DNA of 64,000 nucleotides from Galbula dea (lineage: Eukaryota > Chordata > Aves > Piciformes > Galbulidae). The position numbers and the translations under genes were made by a program. This document shows positions 26,170 to 38,700 of the stretch, in pieces. The stretch's first letter is position 1. Each line of letters starts with the position of its first letter. The notes beneath the pieces are model-generated. The model saw only the letters and a program-made list of their open reading frames with translations, had not been told where the DNA came from and did no database searches. Location: contig VWZX01000934.1 of assembly GCA_013399015.1 (NCBI GenBank), forward strand, positions 930,001 through 994,000. The letters run 5' to 3'.

Positions 26170-29100
26170 TTTTTTTCCCCCTTAAGACCAGACCAGAATG
26201 AGGTCACAGTCAGAGATGCCACAAGAGTAAATTAAAAGCAGGTTGAAAAAAAGCAAAAGAGAGAAAGAGGGAGAGAGAAAACCACAATCAGAAGAAAGAG
26301 ACTGGTAGCACTGCAGGGTTGGTTTCCTCCAGTCTAGTGAAGAAGCTGTCAAGACAAAGACATTTCCCCTTGGTGCTCTTTCTAAGAATCTCAGAGGTGA
26401 ATCACAGCAAGCTCTCCTCACTTCCACTTGATTCGCACAGTCTGGGTGCTGCTCTTGGCACAGGGACACAGGCTGAAGGTACAGGAATGCCTGTGGGGGT
26501 CCCAGAACTTCCTGTTGCTCCTCTAACCTCCTGGAGGCTCCTGGCCTCATTCTCTTGTTTAGTCTGGTTGATCTCAATGCCACAAATCTTCTTGTCTTGG
26601 GTGGGATGGTTGGTAGGTGATTCATCCTGCCTGCTGTCCACAGCTGCTGGGCACTGGCATGGGTCACGCTGGGAGGACTGAGGCAGACTAAGGCTGTTGG
26701 ATGCAGCGAGTGAGCAGTCTGAGCCTGCTCCCATCCATTTGCATTCCTCAGGCCCCATTCCTGCCCATCTGAACCTCCTGCCACTAGAAATGTGGTCACT
26801 CAAGAGCAGGTTGCCAGCTCAGCCTTGCAGACAGGCAGCTGAGTTGGAGCTTTCCTCCTCCTTCAGACCAGACATCAAGTTGAGTTTCTAGGTAGTTCTC
26901 CCAGAGCCATCACCAGTGGCTTGAGCTGTATGCCTTGGTGTGGCCAGACCTGGTTTGGCCAGGAGGAGTTAGCAAAGCCTCAGACAATGTGTGTAACCCC
27001 TCTCTCCCCCCCCCTTACCCCCCGGAAGCTCTAAGCCTGCTGTTGTTTTCCTCTGCTTTAGGGAGAGCTCTGACTCACCACAACACCAGCATCACTGTCA
27101 GATATGTGTTTACAAAACCAAAAGAGGAGGTTTGCCAAGCTGCACAGCCGTGTCTGTGCAGGAGGAGGAGGCAGTAGTGAGGGATTGCACTGGAGAGGAG
27201 GAAAATGCCACCTGGAGAGAGCAGCATCTTCCTGACAGTCATTAGTGGAGCAAAGATTGCTTTTCAAAAGCTGCCTGGGGAATTGGATGGTTTGGGGCAG
27301 GCTAGTCCTGGGAAGGCAGTGGCATGGAAATAAGGAGGAAGAGAGTCTTGCAGGGATTTGGTGGGCACAACTGCTGGCTTATTGCTCAGTGTGCAGCAAG
27401 TAGCATCTTTTGTTCTGTGCACAGCACTTACCATAGACATGCTGAGCTCTGATCTGGATTTTTACCTACTGAGGAGTGAACACAGGTGAGGCAGCCTCCC
27501 AGGAGCTGGTCGTTTGTCCTTGATATCTGTAACAGCTTATTGTTTTATTTAGTGTGACATCAATTATTTATTACTATTAATGAAGGACACAGATGGCTGT
27601 CTGGTCAATAAAATATCTTCTACTCCACAGAGATGATCTACTTAGCTATCATTTACTCTGCAGAGAACCTTTGGATTCTTTCTGAAATTTAATAACATGA
27701 GCAAAGATGCTACAGCAATCTAGAAGGCTTGTGCTTCAGGGCTGCTTTGGGAGGCTGAAATCCTTCTTTATATTTGCTGGCAGGGTGTGTGAGAACACAA
27801 GTCCAGATGGGAAAGAGAAGCCCCTTTGCTTTCCATCACAAGCTACTTAGCCATATAATCCCTTTTATAAAGTGATCAAACTCCTTCTTAAAAGGTAGTT
27901 AGGTTATTTGCCCTTCTCAGGAGTAGACTGTTTATTCCTATCCAGTTTACTTTCTCTTGCCATTACTGCCCATTAGCCTAAATATTTTGGTTCCATCTGA
28001 GTGCCTGCCCTGCTGATGTATTCACACAGCCACATATCTGTGCATGGCCTTTTTATGTCTCTTCTCATATGGTAAAGTTGTGCTTTTGTGTGATTTCCTT
28101 GTGAAGCCTTCTCTCCTGCTTTCCCTGTCCCTAGCTCCTAAGCCCAGATGAACAGTACTCTGCACAGAGCTCCCACGGTGGGCTTCTGCAGTCAGGTCTC
28201 TGTTCCTCTATTGCTGCAACATCCCAAGACCACTTTTCCTTTGAAGGCCAACTTTTGTGCTCCATCATCCCCTTGCCATGCCAGCAAATGCACTTTTTGG
28301 CTTAGTTGCATTCCACTGACAAGATCCCAGTCTAAATTTAGGGCATAACTGGTTTTCTGGTCCTAGTGAAGCCTTAAGAAATTTCATTTTGGCTGCTCTC
28401 AGAGTACTGGGGGCTGAACAAAGAGAGACTTCTCTTGTGTGAGATGAACAAATGCAGTTGCTGTCTACTCTGCTTCACCCAGGGGACAGCACAGAAAGCA
28501 GCTCGCTGCCTTCACTGAGGATTGACAGCTCTGGGTAGTTGGTTTGCCCCTGGGGGCATCTCTTACCTACCCCATCTTTGCTGCCTGGTCTGTGCAGTCT
28601 GGCACCAGCAGTGATCTCACTGCTGCTTATACAGGTGCAGAAAGACTCCCAGCCTTGGGGCTGAGGTTTCAGCACCTTTGCTAGCATCTGTTTTGCTGTT
28701 TTCCTAACAGCCTCTTTGCTTTTGTTTGATTGTAGCAGGGCTAACGAGGGGAGAAAGTTCCCTGGAGGCTCAGGACTGAACCCTCCTGCTGTAGGGATTT
28801 TATTGGAAGGGGCTTGGCTTAACCCAAGCCCACACTGCACTGGCAGACCCTGAGAACTTCATCTCAGGGGGACAGAAACACACTCCACAACTTAGGCAGG
28901 ACTGATCAGACTTGTGGCAATCCAGAGCAGTGTGTGGCACAGCCAGCACAGGGGTTTGGGGCACTGCTCACTGCCAGCCTGCTCCTCTCTCTTCAGAGCT
29001 ACCCAGAACACCCAGAATGATGTTGCAAAGATGAACACTCAGAAGTTAGTGGGTGCCTCAAGAAGAAAGATTTGTGCAATTTTAAAACACACTTTAGTTC

Positions 29101-29529
29101 AGTGGTTGCACATGACATTTTCCATCCCATTTCCAGTCTCTTGTAAGTCTGGTTCCCCACTCCTCACTCCCTGTCTCAGCCTTGTGTTTTTCTCTCCCAT
29201 CCCATCTCTAGTTCTCCCTAGAAGAGATGTCCTGACTAATTCTCCTTGTACCTGTGTACTGCCAGTCCACATCTTCCCTTGGTCTTCCCAGTTGCTCATC
29301 ACAGTCTCTCTGCCCAGCAATTTTCTTCACTACATCTTACCATCTGCCTGCAACCCTGAGTGCTCTGGAGGAAGGACTGAGATCCCACAGCAGGCACCCA
29401 TGGGATCATCAGTCCCCTCATGAAGTTTCTTCCTGGCAGAAAGGAGGTTACTTGAGATCTGAAGAGGCTTAAAAGCTCTTACTCTAGTTCAGCAACACGA
29501 TCTGGTTCTGCTTCTTCATTACATGTTTG
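21298..29529. other. Unique intronic sequence
   Basis: No exon or transposon was recognised. Notable points are a very CpG-dense 80-base cluster at 25915-25995 followed by AT-rich sequence, a CT microsatellite at 26135-26170, and purine-rich sequence at 26240-26290. The 205-codon open frame on the minus strand at 26182-26799 is mostly low complexity and resembles no protein family. Confidence 0.5.
26135..26170. repeat. CT dinucleotide microsatellite
   Basis: About sixteen CT units, interrupted once by TTT, are followed by a T run and a C run. A purine-rich stretch of opposite bias lies about 70 bases downstream. Confidence 0.85.
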
Positions 29530-29702
29530 TGCCAGAGCCCTGGCCCAGGCTGCCCAGAGAGGTTGTGGAGTCTTCTTCTGGGGAGAGATTCCAAAGGCAG
29601 CTGGAGGTGATCCTGGGCAACCTGCTCTGGGTGACCCTGCTTTAGCAGGGGAGTTGGACTGGATGATCCCCAGAGGTCCCTTCTGGCCTTGCTGGGATTC
29701 AT
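29530..29702 (+). mobile_element. CR1 LINE fragment (3' end)
   Basis: This CR1 3' end in + orientation starts at GCCAGAGCCCTGGCCCAGG and ends at a GGGATTCAT tail. It is very similar to the corresponding part of the longer CR1 copy at 55310-55480, including the shared GGGGAGAGATTCCAAAGGC, so both belong to one subfamily. Confidence 0.88.
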
Positions 29703-32700
29703 CTCATTTATAGGTCATGGCAGCATCTATCTGCAGTGACTTCTGGTGACAGGGAGTTCCCTAACCCTACCCAATGTCCTATGAAAAGAGACAGAAATGA
29801 AAGTTGGAAATGAGCTGTAGGGTGTTGTTTGTTTGTTTAAAGCATAAACCCAGAGCTAAGGGCCTTACTCAAGGCCATTCAGCACTTTACTGCTCCCAAC
29901 TCAACCTGCCTGTTGAGATGACTTGGGGTTTGGTACAGACCTGGGGCTGGAGACTGGATTAAACTGCAGAGGCTGGTGACAGAGCTGCCTGAAACAAGTT
30001 TGGAAAGAACAAGTCATGCTGGGAGCATTAAAATGAATAATTAAGGCTTGGATTCCTTTAGGGAGGAAAAGAATTTATTGCTGCTCTTTTCTCTAGCCAA
30101 GGGGGACATTTGTTACTGAGTTGTGTGTTTTGAGACAAGACTCACAGGCAGTTTTTGGGGGCTGGGGAGGAGAGCATTTCTTCTTCTACCTGAGTAACCC
30201 AGCTGCACAGGGAGATGGCCTGGGCTGGTTGTGCCACTGCCTTATTTCTTCTGGTCTGTACCAAAAGCTGAGGCTTGTGCTTCATGTCAGTAGTTGTCAG
30301 TCACTGTTGCTTTTAGAAAAAGAAAGAAAAGTGCTGAGAAGGAAATTCTCCTCCTCCTTCTGCTGCAGTGGCTTGACATTTACACATGCAGAAGGTGCCC
30401 AGCACAGCAACCTGGATCCAGGTTTACTCCCAGCATAGCTCTATCAGCTGCAGCAGCCCTTTCCCTGATTCCCTTCAGTGGGAATGGGGCACAGCTGGGG
30501 CTGTGCTTTTTACTGCTTGGTACCTGGAGCTTTTGGTTACACTGATGTAAAATGGGAGTTGAATGCCATGATCTCTGACAGATAGACAGTCTGCCCACTG
30601 CAAGGAGACAGGTTGCACAGCAGTGCATGATCAGGCCCAGAAAGCTTCATAAATGGAGTTTCAGCTGGGTCATGATCTAAGTGTTTAATTAAGATTTAGA
30701 AACCAGAAGACAACATAAAAAAGTTTTTCAGCATTTTTAATGAGCTTTCTTTTTTTTCTCTGACTGCTTGTAAAGGGGTGAGTGTTCTTCAGCCCAGCTG
30801 AAGGAGCTCCAGTCAAAGCTCCAGGAGCTGGCAGAGTGCACATGGAAGGGAATGCAAAGCTAAGGATTTTCATTGAATAATAACTAAAAACCCACAAAAA
30901 ACCCCCCAGCATGTTGAGTGCAATTCCATCCAAGCTCTAAGAATGTCTCCTTTCCTAGCAGAAACATGTTTCACAGTGACAGGTGCTTTTTGAAAAGGGC
31001 CATGTCCCCTTGAGGAGCTGTGGTTAGGGCAGGAGAGCCCTCTTTAGCCATGCTTCCTTTTTTTCTGGGGACCTGGAGCTTGTCCTTGGCTGGTGGTCCT
31101 GTCTGTGGTGTTTGTAGTGAGCCCACACCCTGCCTATACACTCTGTGAGTGCCTCCTTTCACTGCCCCAGCAACGACTGGGCACTGGCCATGGTCTCTGC
31201 ACTGGGTCCCTATTGCAGGTGATGACCTTCAAGTGTTTTCTGCTTGCTTTGTCCATAGGTGATGTTCTCCATATAGACTCAAGGCCATTCCTAACAGCCA
31301 CTCTAGGCAAGCTAGAGGTTATTAACTGCTTGTTCTGGGAGGGTGTGTTCCTACAGTGTTTTTGAAATGGTCAGCAATGCTCTTGCACCTGTATTGATGT
31401 TTCCATCTTGCTCCTCTCTTTGCTCTCCAGGAGAATCCCTGAGCTTTGCAGATGATTTGCTCTCTGGCCTTGCAACATCCTGTGTGGCAGCAGGCAGGAG
31501 CCATGGAGATGTCCCTGAAACCAGCCTCTATTCAGTCATTTTCAAGTGCCTGGAACCAGATGGTCTCTACAAGTAAGGAGAAGCATGTGGGGAGGTGCTG
31601 GGGCCATGGAGGTGTCTCCAGTGGTGTTATTTAATTGACATTGGCCTTTTTAGTCAGGAGTGTGTTACATCTTTGTGTTCCTTTGGATGTTAGACTCAGC
31701 TAGTGAAATGGAAAAGCAGTGTCTGTCAGTACAGCACTGGGAGCATTGGGAGTCTGTGGGAAACCTCTTCAGAATAACTCATTTTTTCAGTATTTGGAGT
31801 TTCCAGGTCCATGCCTGGTGGGTGGAGTTGTCTCTTATGGATCAGCTAAACTCATGTAGTCAACCTGAAGCAAACTGCCCAAGGCTTGGTGGACCCAAAT
31901 AGCTAGATGTCAACAGTGTGGTAGGTGTTGGTTCTGTAAGTTCCTGTAGGACACATCTAGCAGATCAGAGAGACCTGCCCACTGCCCACTTACTTCTGCA
32001 GGCATGGCTGGTCACACCTGTGCTGAGGTTCTTGTTCGCTTGACTCTTCTGAGTTATTCTTTGAGCTCATGGGATAGGATTTAGTGTCTTTGCTTGTAGT
32101 GTCCAAAGCAAAAGGATGATTTCAAGATCTGAATGTTAACTTCTCCTTCAGTATCAGCTGCAGGATGATCTGGGCTTTCCAACCTGGCTCATTAGCCATG
32201 GCATCCTCTGTCTCAAGAGGGATATCAGGAGTCAGGGCAGTAACAGAGAAAAAGATAGAGGAAGAAGGCAAGGAGATAGAAGAGAGGCAGAGAAAGCAGG
32301 AGAGAAACATCCAGGGCTTAATGTCAGAGTGACTGGAATAATTAAAACACATTTTGTAGTGAGTAATGAAACATTTTATGGGACCACAAAAGCATTTAGA
32401 GCAAGAGCTGGCAAATGGTCTGTCAGCAAGAACTTTTTAAGGTCTTGATTAATACTTTCCCTTTGCCTCCCCCTCCACTACCCCCCAGTTAAGTATGCTG
32501 ACAGCTTCTGAAGAAGGAGAAGCCTTTACTGAGCATCTCTTGAGCAGGGTTGTGGCCAGGAGCACACTCCAAGTGATACCTCTTGCCATTTAATAACTTT
32601 CAATGTTTTCTTGTTAACTATATTTATGCATTATATATATATTTATTAATATGTCTGGGAACTGAGCTGCTCTGAAAAGGTGCCAGGGAGAGGCTGGAGC

Positions 32701-33369
32701 AACCACAGAGCTTGCTAATAACCCAACACCCATAAAATCAGCTGGTTTTGAGCTCTCAGCTGCTTGACTTACAGCTACCAGGGGTACCAGGGGAGAGAAG
32801 AGACACTGGTTTAGATGGGAAGGCTGCTGAGGTGAACATACAGAGCTGGGATCCAGAAGGCCTAGCTCTTCAGCAGCCTGGGCTGCCAAATCTCTTCTCC
32901 ATCTCCTGGGCAGGGATAATTGCACTCACCTATTGCTTTAGGGGCTCTGTGATCTAATTCCTGATGTCTGCAAAGGGCTTGGAGAGCCTTGGGTGGAAGG
33001 CAGAAGGCTTTGTCCAAGGTTTTGTCATCCCTTTGGTCAAAGCCAGGCTTCTGCTTCACAGATGTGAGGCATGTTGCCATGGAAGAGGTCAGCAGAGTCA
33101 GCAATGCCCTCTGTCCTGGGGGTGGCTGTGGGCAGCTCCTGCCCTCTCCAGGTGCCCCTGGGTGAGGGACAGTAGGATTTTGTGGGGAGCCATGGCTTGC
33201 AGGCAGCAGTCCCCTGGCATCAAGAAGCTTTGGACCTTGTCCTTCTGTGGGGGCAGGCCCTGGGGTGATGCACAGTGTTGGCTCTGTCCCACCACTGAAG
33301 CTCAGCAGGGCTTGGCACACCTTTCCCAGGGCTGTGCACGCTTAAGCACACGTGTGGACACATCATCAT
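29703..33369. other. Unique intronic sequence
   Basis: No exon or transposon was recognised. The only simple sequence is short AT-rich microsatellite DNA (TATATATATAT) near 32633-32643. Confidence 0.5.
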
Positions 33370-34307
33370 TCAGCATCTTCAGAAAAGACCTGCATGTAGG
33401 GCTTGAGGAGATGATAGTTAGCAAATTCACTGGCAACACAAAACTGGGAGGAGCTGTTGACTCCCTCGAGGGCAGTGGGGCCCTGCCAGAGGGACCTTGA
33501 TAAATTAGAGCACTGGGCAATCACCAATGGAATGAGGTTTAACAAGGGCAAGTGCTGGGTTCTGCACTTGGGATGGGGCAACCCCAGACATGTAGGGACT
33601 GGGGAGTGAGACACTGGAGAGCAGCAGACTAGAGAGGGACCTAGAGGCCCTTGTTGGTAGCAAGCTGAATAGGAGTCAGCAGTGTGCTCTGGCTGCCAGG
33701 AGGCCCAGCTGTGTCCTGGGGTGCATCAGGAACAGCATTGCCAGCTGGTCAAGGGAGGTGATTGTGCTCTCTGCTCTGCAATGGTGCAGCCTCACCTCCA
33801 GTAGTGGGTGCACTTTTGGGCTCCACAATGTAGAAAGGATGTCAAGCTGTTGGACAGTGTCCACAGTAGGGCTACAAAGGTGGTGAAGGGACTGGAGGGG
33901 AAAACTTATGAGGAGTGGTTGAGATCACTTGGTTCATTCAGCCTCAAGAAGAGGAGATTGAGAGGAGACATTGCTGTCTTCAGCATCCTCACCAGGGGTA
34001 GCAGAGGGGCAGGGACTGATCTTCTGAATCTGGTGGCCAGTGATAGGACTAGGGGAAACAGGATGAAGTTGAGTCTGGGGAGGTTCAGGCTGGAGATTAG
34101 GAAAAGTTTCTTCACTCAGAGGGTGGTTGGGGTCTGGAACAGCCTCTCCAAGGTAGCAGTCCCAGCAGCAAGCCTGACAGAGTTCAAGAAGCCTTTGGAT
34201 AATACTCTCAGGCACATGGGGTGATTCTTGGGGTGTCCTGCATAGGTTTAAGAGCTGGACTCAATGATCCTATTGGGTCCCTTCCAGTTCAGTTGACACT
34301 ATGATAC
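33370..34307 (+). mobile_element. CR1 LINE fragment with decayed ORF2 (reverse transcriptase C-terminus) and 3' UTR
   Basis: This is the longest CR1 copy in the window. A first piece of the ORF2 frame reads SKFTGNTKLGGAVDSLEG (about 33417-33471), where intact copies have an aspartate pair in place of the G-N. The frame then shifts near 33490 and continues as RDLDKLEHWA and FNKGKCWVLHLGW. A later frame (33808-34224) gives the FSLKKRRLRGD region and the RKSFFTQRVVGVWNSL segment. The 3' UTR ends GGGGTGTCCTGCATAGG, CCCTTCCAGTTCAG and ACACTATGATAC. Frameshifts and in-frame stops show that it is dead. The 5' boundary is approximate. Confidence 0.9.
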
Positions 34308-34484
34308 AAGTTCATGTTGGCATCTGTGGGGCATGGACCTGCAGTCCAGGGCACCAACAAAAAAATGTACATGCCATACAATACAGCACACCCTCCTCAG
34401 CATCTGCTGCTGTGTGCCCCAGCACACATACACAGACCAATACCTCACTGCTCACCCTGCATGCATGTCCAGAGCACATACATG
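34308..34484. other. Short spacer between CR1 pieces
   Basis: This is a C/A-rich unique sequence of 177 bases with no recognised element. Confidence 0.5.
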
Positions 34485-34542
34485 GGGGTTAGACTAGGTG
34501 TCTTTTAAAGGTCCCTTCCAACCCAAACCATTCTATGATTTG
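34485..34542 (+). mobile_element. CR1 LINE 3' terminal remnant
   Basis: Only the last 58 bases or so of a CR1 are present: GGTTAGACTAGGTGTC, then GGTCCCTTCCAACCC and CATTCTATGATT. It has the same orientation as the larger copy ending at 34307, but a different UTR type, so it is a separate insertion. Confidence 0.85.
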
Positions 34543-35288
34543 CTCCAAACTAAAACCTAACCAGCACATGTTTACTTGGCATCTATGCATTCTCAGACCC
34601 ATGGGCACACATGTTCAATCTTGCTCTCTTCAGATGTCCATACAGTTGCAACACAGCATGAAGAAAGCCAGAACAGTGAAGTGTGAGGCCAGCACTCAGT
34701 TGTGAGCCCATGCAGACATAACAACAACAGAAACATGGGCACGAGGTCATTTCTTATATTAAATTTCTCCTGCTTGTTTTATTTGTTTCTGTGGAAAAAT
34801 ATCTATCTTGGAAGGTTCTGGCCTGGGTATAATTCTGATTATAGTCACGTGGCAGGGACCTGTGCTTTAGGCTGTGAGGTGAGCACATAGAGTCTGCAGC
34901 ATCAGAGCTCTTCAAAAGGCTTTTGCTTATTCAGTATGTCTGAGGGTGTTGCATAAACCAAGAAAAGGGACTATGAGATCATGGAAGTCTCTTCTGCTCT
35001 GTAAATGTGTTGGACATCCTGTCCCTTTTCTTCTGTAGTACCTATGGCAATTACACTCTGCTGTTGACCATTTGTTTGGAGTATTACCAGCCTGAGAACA
35101 AAGCTGGGCTAGAGTATGAAAAGCAGAACCAAAAAATGCTCTACAAACAAACATATAAACAAAGTCTGATTGATTCCTCTGCTTTTGAGACTTCTGTAGT
35201 TTCAAAACATAAACTAATAAAAGGAGAACTAATTTCTTTGTCCTTTGCAGTTTCAGTCTGAGGAAAACATGTTGCCTGATAGCCCTTT
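34543..35288. other. Unique intronic sequence
   Basis: No exon or repeat was recognised in these 746 bases. Confidence 0.5.
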
Positions 35289-35422
35289 CATAGCATCATG
35301 GAATGCTTTGAGTTGGAAGGGACCTTTCAAGGTTATCTGGTACACTCCCCTGCAGCCAGCAGGGACATCTCCAACTAGATCAGGCTGCTCAGAGCCCCAG
35401 ACAACCTGACCTGGAAAGGTTG
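35289..35422 (-). mobile_element. CR1 LINE fragment (3' UTR), reverse orientation
   Basis: Read on the minus strand this is a CR1 3' UTR. On the plus strand it starts CATAGCATCATGGAATGC and contains GAGTTGGAAGGGACC and CATCTCCAACTAGATCAGG. It stops abruptly where the next CR1 begins. Confidence 0.9.
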
Positions 35423-35735
35423 AATCATAGAATCATAGAATTATCAGGATTGGAAGGGACCTTAGAGGTCATCTAGTCCAACCCCCTGCAGTGAGTAGAC
35501 AATCTCCAACTAAACCAGGTTGCAAAGATTCCAGGGATGGGACATCTCCCACCTCTCTGGGCAAACTGCACCAGTGTCTCACCTCCCTCAGCATAAAAAA
35601 ATCTATTCCTTCTACCTAGTCTAAATCTCCCTCTTTTCGTTTCAAACCATCACCCCTTGTCCTGTCACAACAGGCTCTGCTAAAAATGATTGTCCCCATC
35701 CTTTTCTTCCCCTTGCCTCTAGTATGCTGAGGTTG
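35423..35735 (-). mobile_element. CR1 LINE fragment (3' end), reverse orientation, abutting another CR1
   Basis: On the plus strand this begins with the CR1 terminal repeats AATCATAGAATCATAGAATT, continues through GGACCTTAGAGGTCATC, ACATCTCCCACCTCTCTGGG and the CACCCCTTGTCCTGTCAC segment, and fades out near 35735. It lies in the same orientation as, and directly joined to, the shorter CR1 at 35289-35422. Confidence 0.92.
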
Positions 35736-38700
35736 AGATGCCAGTCCCTGCAGAGAGGGTTTTCAGAGGGAGAAGAATTCATGTCAACAAAGATGCATGT
35801 GCTCCATAGGCTCCTGTACACATGTGGGCACTCCTGACTGTCTGGCAGATGTAGGTGTCCATGCTGCAGCCGTGTGAATGCACTCCTGTGCATGCACACA
35901 GGGACACTGAGGATGCTCCCTGACTGTCACCTTCTTAAAAACCCCCAAAATCTTATTGTTCCTGCAAAAAGCATCACAGGGGAGAGGTTTGTTCTTCTCT
36001 GAGGTCAGCTAGACCAGAGCAGTCTGTCAAGCTTCCTCCCAGGTGGATCTGGAAGAAGATGAAGTGGGGAAGGCAAAGGAGAGATGTCCATGTGTCTGTT
36101 AAGTGCTTGTTTTGCATGGACCAGCCAGCCTGGTCAGTGGTTAATGCCAATCAGACTGATGGTTTGGGAGCTTGGGAGCACCATGGTGTGCCAGGCATCA
36201 AGCACCAAACACCAGTCAAGAGAAAGACTTGTCTCAGAGGTCAGACTCAGCCTGGAGGACTCATGGCCCTTACGTAGCTCAGCACCCCACAAACCCAACT
36301 CATATCTTCACTGTGGAGACAGGAGCTTCCCTTGTGCATCCTAGAGCCTCCCTGAGCCTTCAACCCAGCTCATCCATCTCAGCTTCTCTCCCCATCATTC
36401 CTGGAGTGCCTGAGGATGCCTCTTCACTGAGCTGTACCTGCCTGGCTGCTGGAAAGCAGCTTTGCCAGCCCAGCACGTTCACTTCAGATACTTGGGGAGA
36501 CACCAAGTATCCCTCAGCCAAAAAGGGAAATTTTGGAAAAGGAAATGAAAAGCCCCTCCAGCTCTTCAAGGGAGCTGCAATGCAAACACACCAACCTCTT
36601 CCCTGCACCACAGATACTATAATTATAGATTAGATTAAATCCCAATGTTTCACTTTATTTACATTCCTGACCTAGCCTATTCATTTCCGCTGTTTGTGCC
36701 AAGAATCAGCACAAAAGTTACTGGAAAGAATATGGAAGTCATCAGGATCCCTTCCAGAGCCTTTCTTTGGGCTGTGGTGATGTGCTGAGAATGAGCTTTG
36801 CCTTTGCATTCCCTTTGCTGCCTCAGATAGGGTTTCCCCAGGGTGATTCTGAACCGGCCCAAAGGCTCTGGGAGAGCATGTTGCAGGAGCATTGGGAAGG
36901 TGGGAAGCCCTTCCTAGGGGATGAAGATCAGGCACTGCCATGAGTGGAAGGGGATTCAGTTACACCTCAGAATGACAATGCAAAGCTCCCATTCACAGCC
37001 AAGACTTGCCTGGCCAGCATCATCCTATGCAGGGGCTGGAGGCCATTGCCAGCATGGCCAGGCTTAGCCTCTGTCATCACATGCTGGCTAAGAGGGAACA
37101 TACTGGTGTTTTGGCAAGCTTAAGGAAAGAGGCAAAGGTGTTGAGTAGGGGGAACCCATCTCAGCATGGAGAGACAGCGACTGATGTTCAGCAAGCTAAA
37201 GGAGCTGGCCCAGAGCAAGGCTGATTAATGTTGACTGACCTCTGCCTTGTGCATAGCTGGGATAAGAAGTGGAATGGAAACCCTTGGTGCTCAAGAGTGT
37301 GCTAATGCTGGCAGCAGCCTGCTGCTCTGGATATGATACTAATTGTTATTGTTGGTCTCCTGTCAGGAAGACACATGAATGAGCACTGGAGCAATCGGAG
37401 ACAGATCCCAAATAGCTCAGTGGCATGGGTTAAAATACATCTGTTCCAGCCCTTGGCTGAGTCCCCTGTGTGCACAGGAGCTCTGCTGCTTCACTGAATC
37501 CACCTCTCCCATTCCTCATGCTCTCCAGCCTCCCAAGCCAAGCGGTGTGTGGCTCTGGTTTCTTCCCAGGCATTCCTGGCTTGCGGAAGCTCAGACAGGC
37601 AAGTCAGGAGTTGAAGAAGTGTTTGCTAAATCCCAGGCCTGTGCTCTAAGTGCAGGTTCATCCTTCCTCAGCAGCTTTGGGTTGCTTCAGAATCAGGCTG
37701 CCCAAATGCTGGCTCAGATATCTCATCCTTTTTGCTGAAGTAAGGCCAGCACTGAGCTGTCTGCACCCATCTGGGCTACAGGCAGATAATGACAATGGAG
37801 GTGGAGTGGGCCCATGAAAGATGGTCTGCACAGGGAGGTCAGGGGCTCAGCAGAAGAAAGAGAGAATCTCTCTTTCTGCTGACATTAATAAAGTCCCATG
37901 GAGGAAGGTTGGGCTGCTTTTGAGGTTTCCAGCATTAGGAGGGTACATATATAAAAGCCATAGAGAGGACATTCATGCTTTCTTCATGGCCAGTCAAGGT
38001 GCTAGAGGCTCTTCTCAACTCTGCCATTTGCTCTGCTGAGTGATTTAAGCAGATAACTTTGTCTCACTTTCATCTTCATCTGCTTGCTTGTCCCCTTTTG
38101 AAGCTCAGGTTTCAGCTCTTTCTCGCTGTCTCTGTGTAGAGCCCAGCCTGGCTGAATCAGATCAGGGCCTTCAGGTTCTTCTGCAGTGTTGCTATACTGA
38201 CCATTTGCCATCACCCTTCTAAAGGCTGGGTTTGTGCCTCAATCCTCCTTCTGATCTACCACCAGTAGGACATATTTTGTTCATCAGTTCTCCGTGGCAT
38301 AGAGCACCTTGTTCCTCAAGGCTAGAAAGCTGGGGGCAATGCTGATTTGGTTCTTACAGTAGCATTTGAAGCCTCTCCCCTTCTAGGGCAGAAGGAATTT
38401 GCTGCTGGGTTTGAATGTTTCTTTTATCTTGTGGGAAAGAAATGGGTCAGGAGGAAGGCAAATATTCTTGTTGGCTATGTCCTAGGTAGGGAAACTGAGG
38501 CAGGGAGAGATGGTGTGTTGTGACATGCCTGCAGCTTCAGTGGGCTGGAGCTGAACAGATTTGAGGGATGCCCTTGCTCACACTTCACATAAACCCCTGT
38601 TCAGGAGGGAAGCTAAGAGAGCTGCTTTTTTTGATCAGAGCATTAAGCAATGTCACCTTCACACAAATGCTGTCTCCTCTCCCCAATTTCCTCATGCAGC

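Noticed and set aside
26182..26799. 205-codon open frame on the minus strand
   Set aside because: The product is compositionally biased with a low-complexity leucine/serine-rich end derived from purine-rich DNA. It has no domain, splice context or promoter.
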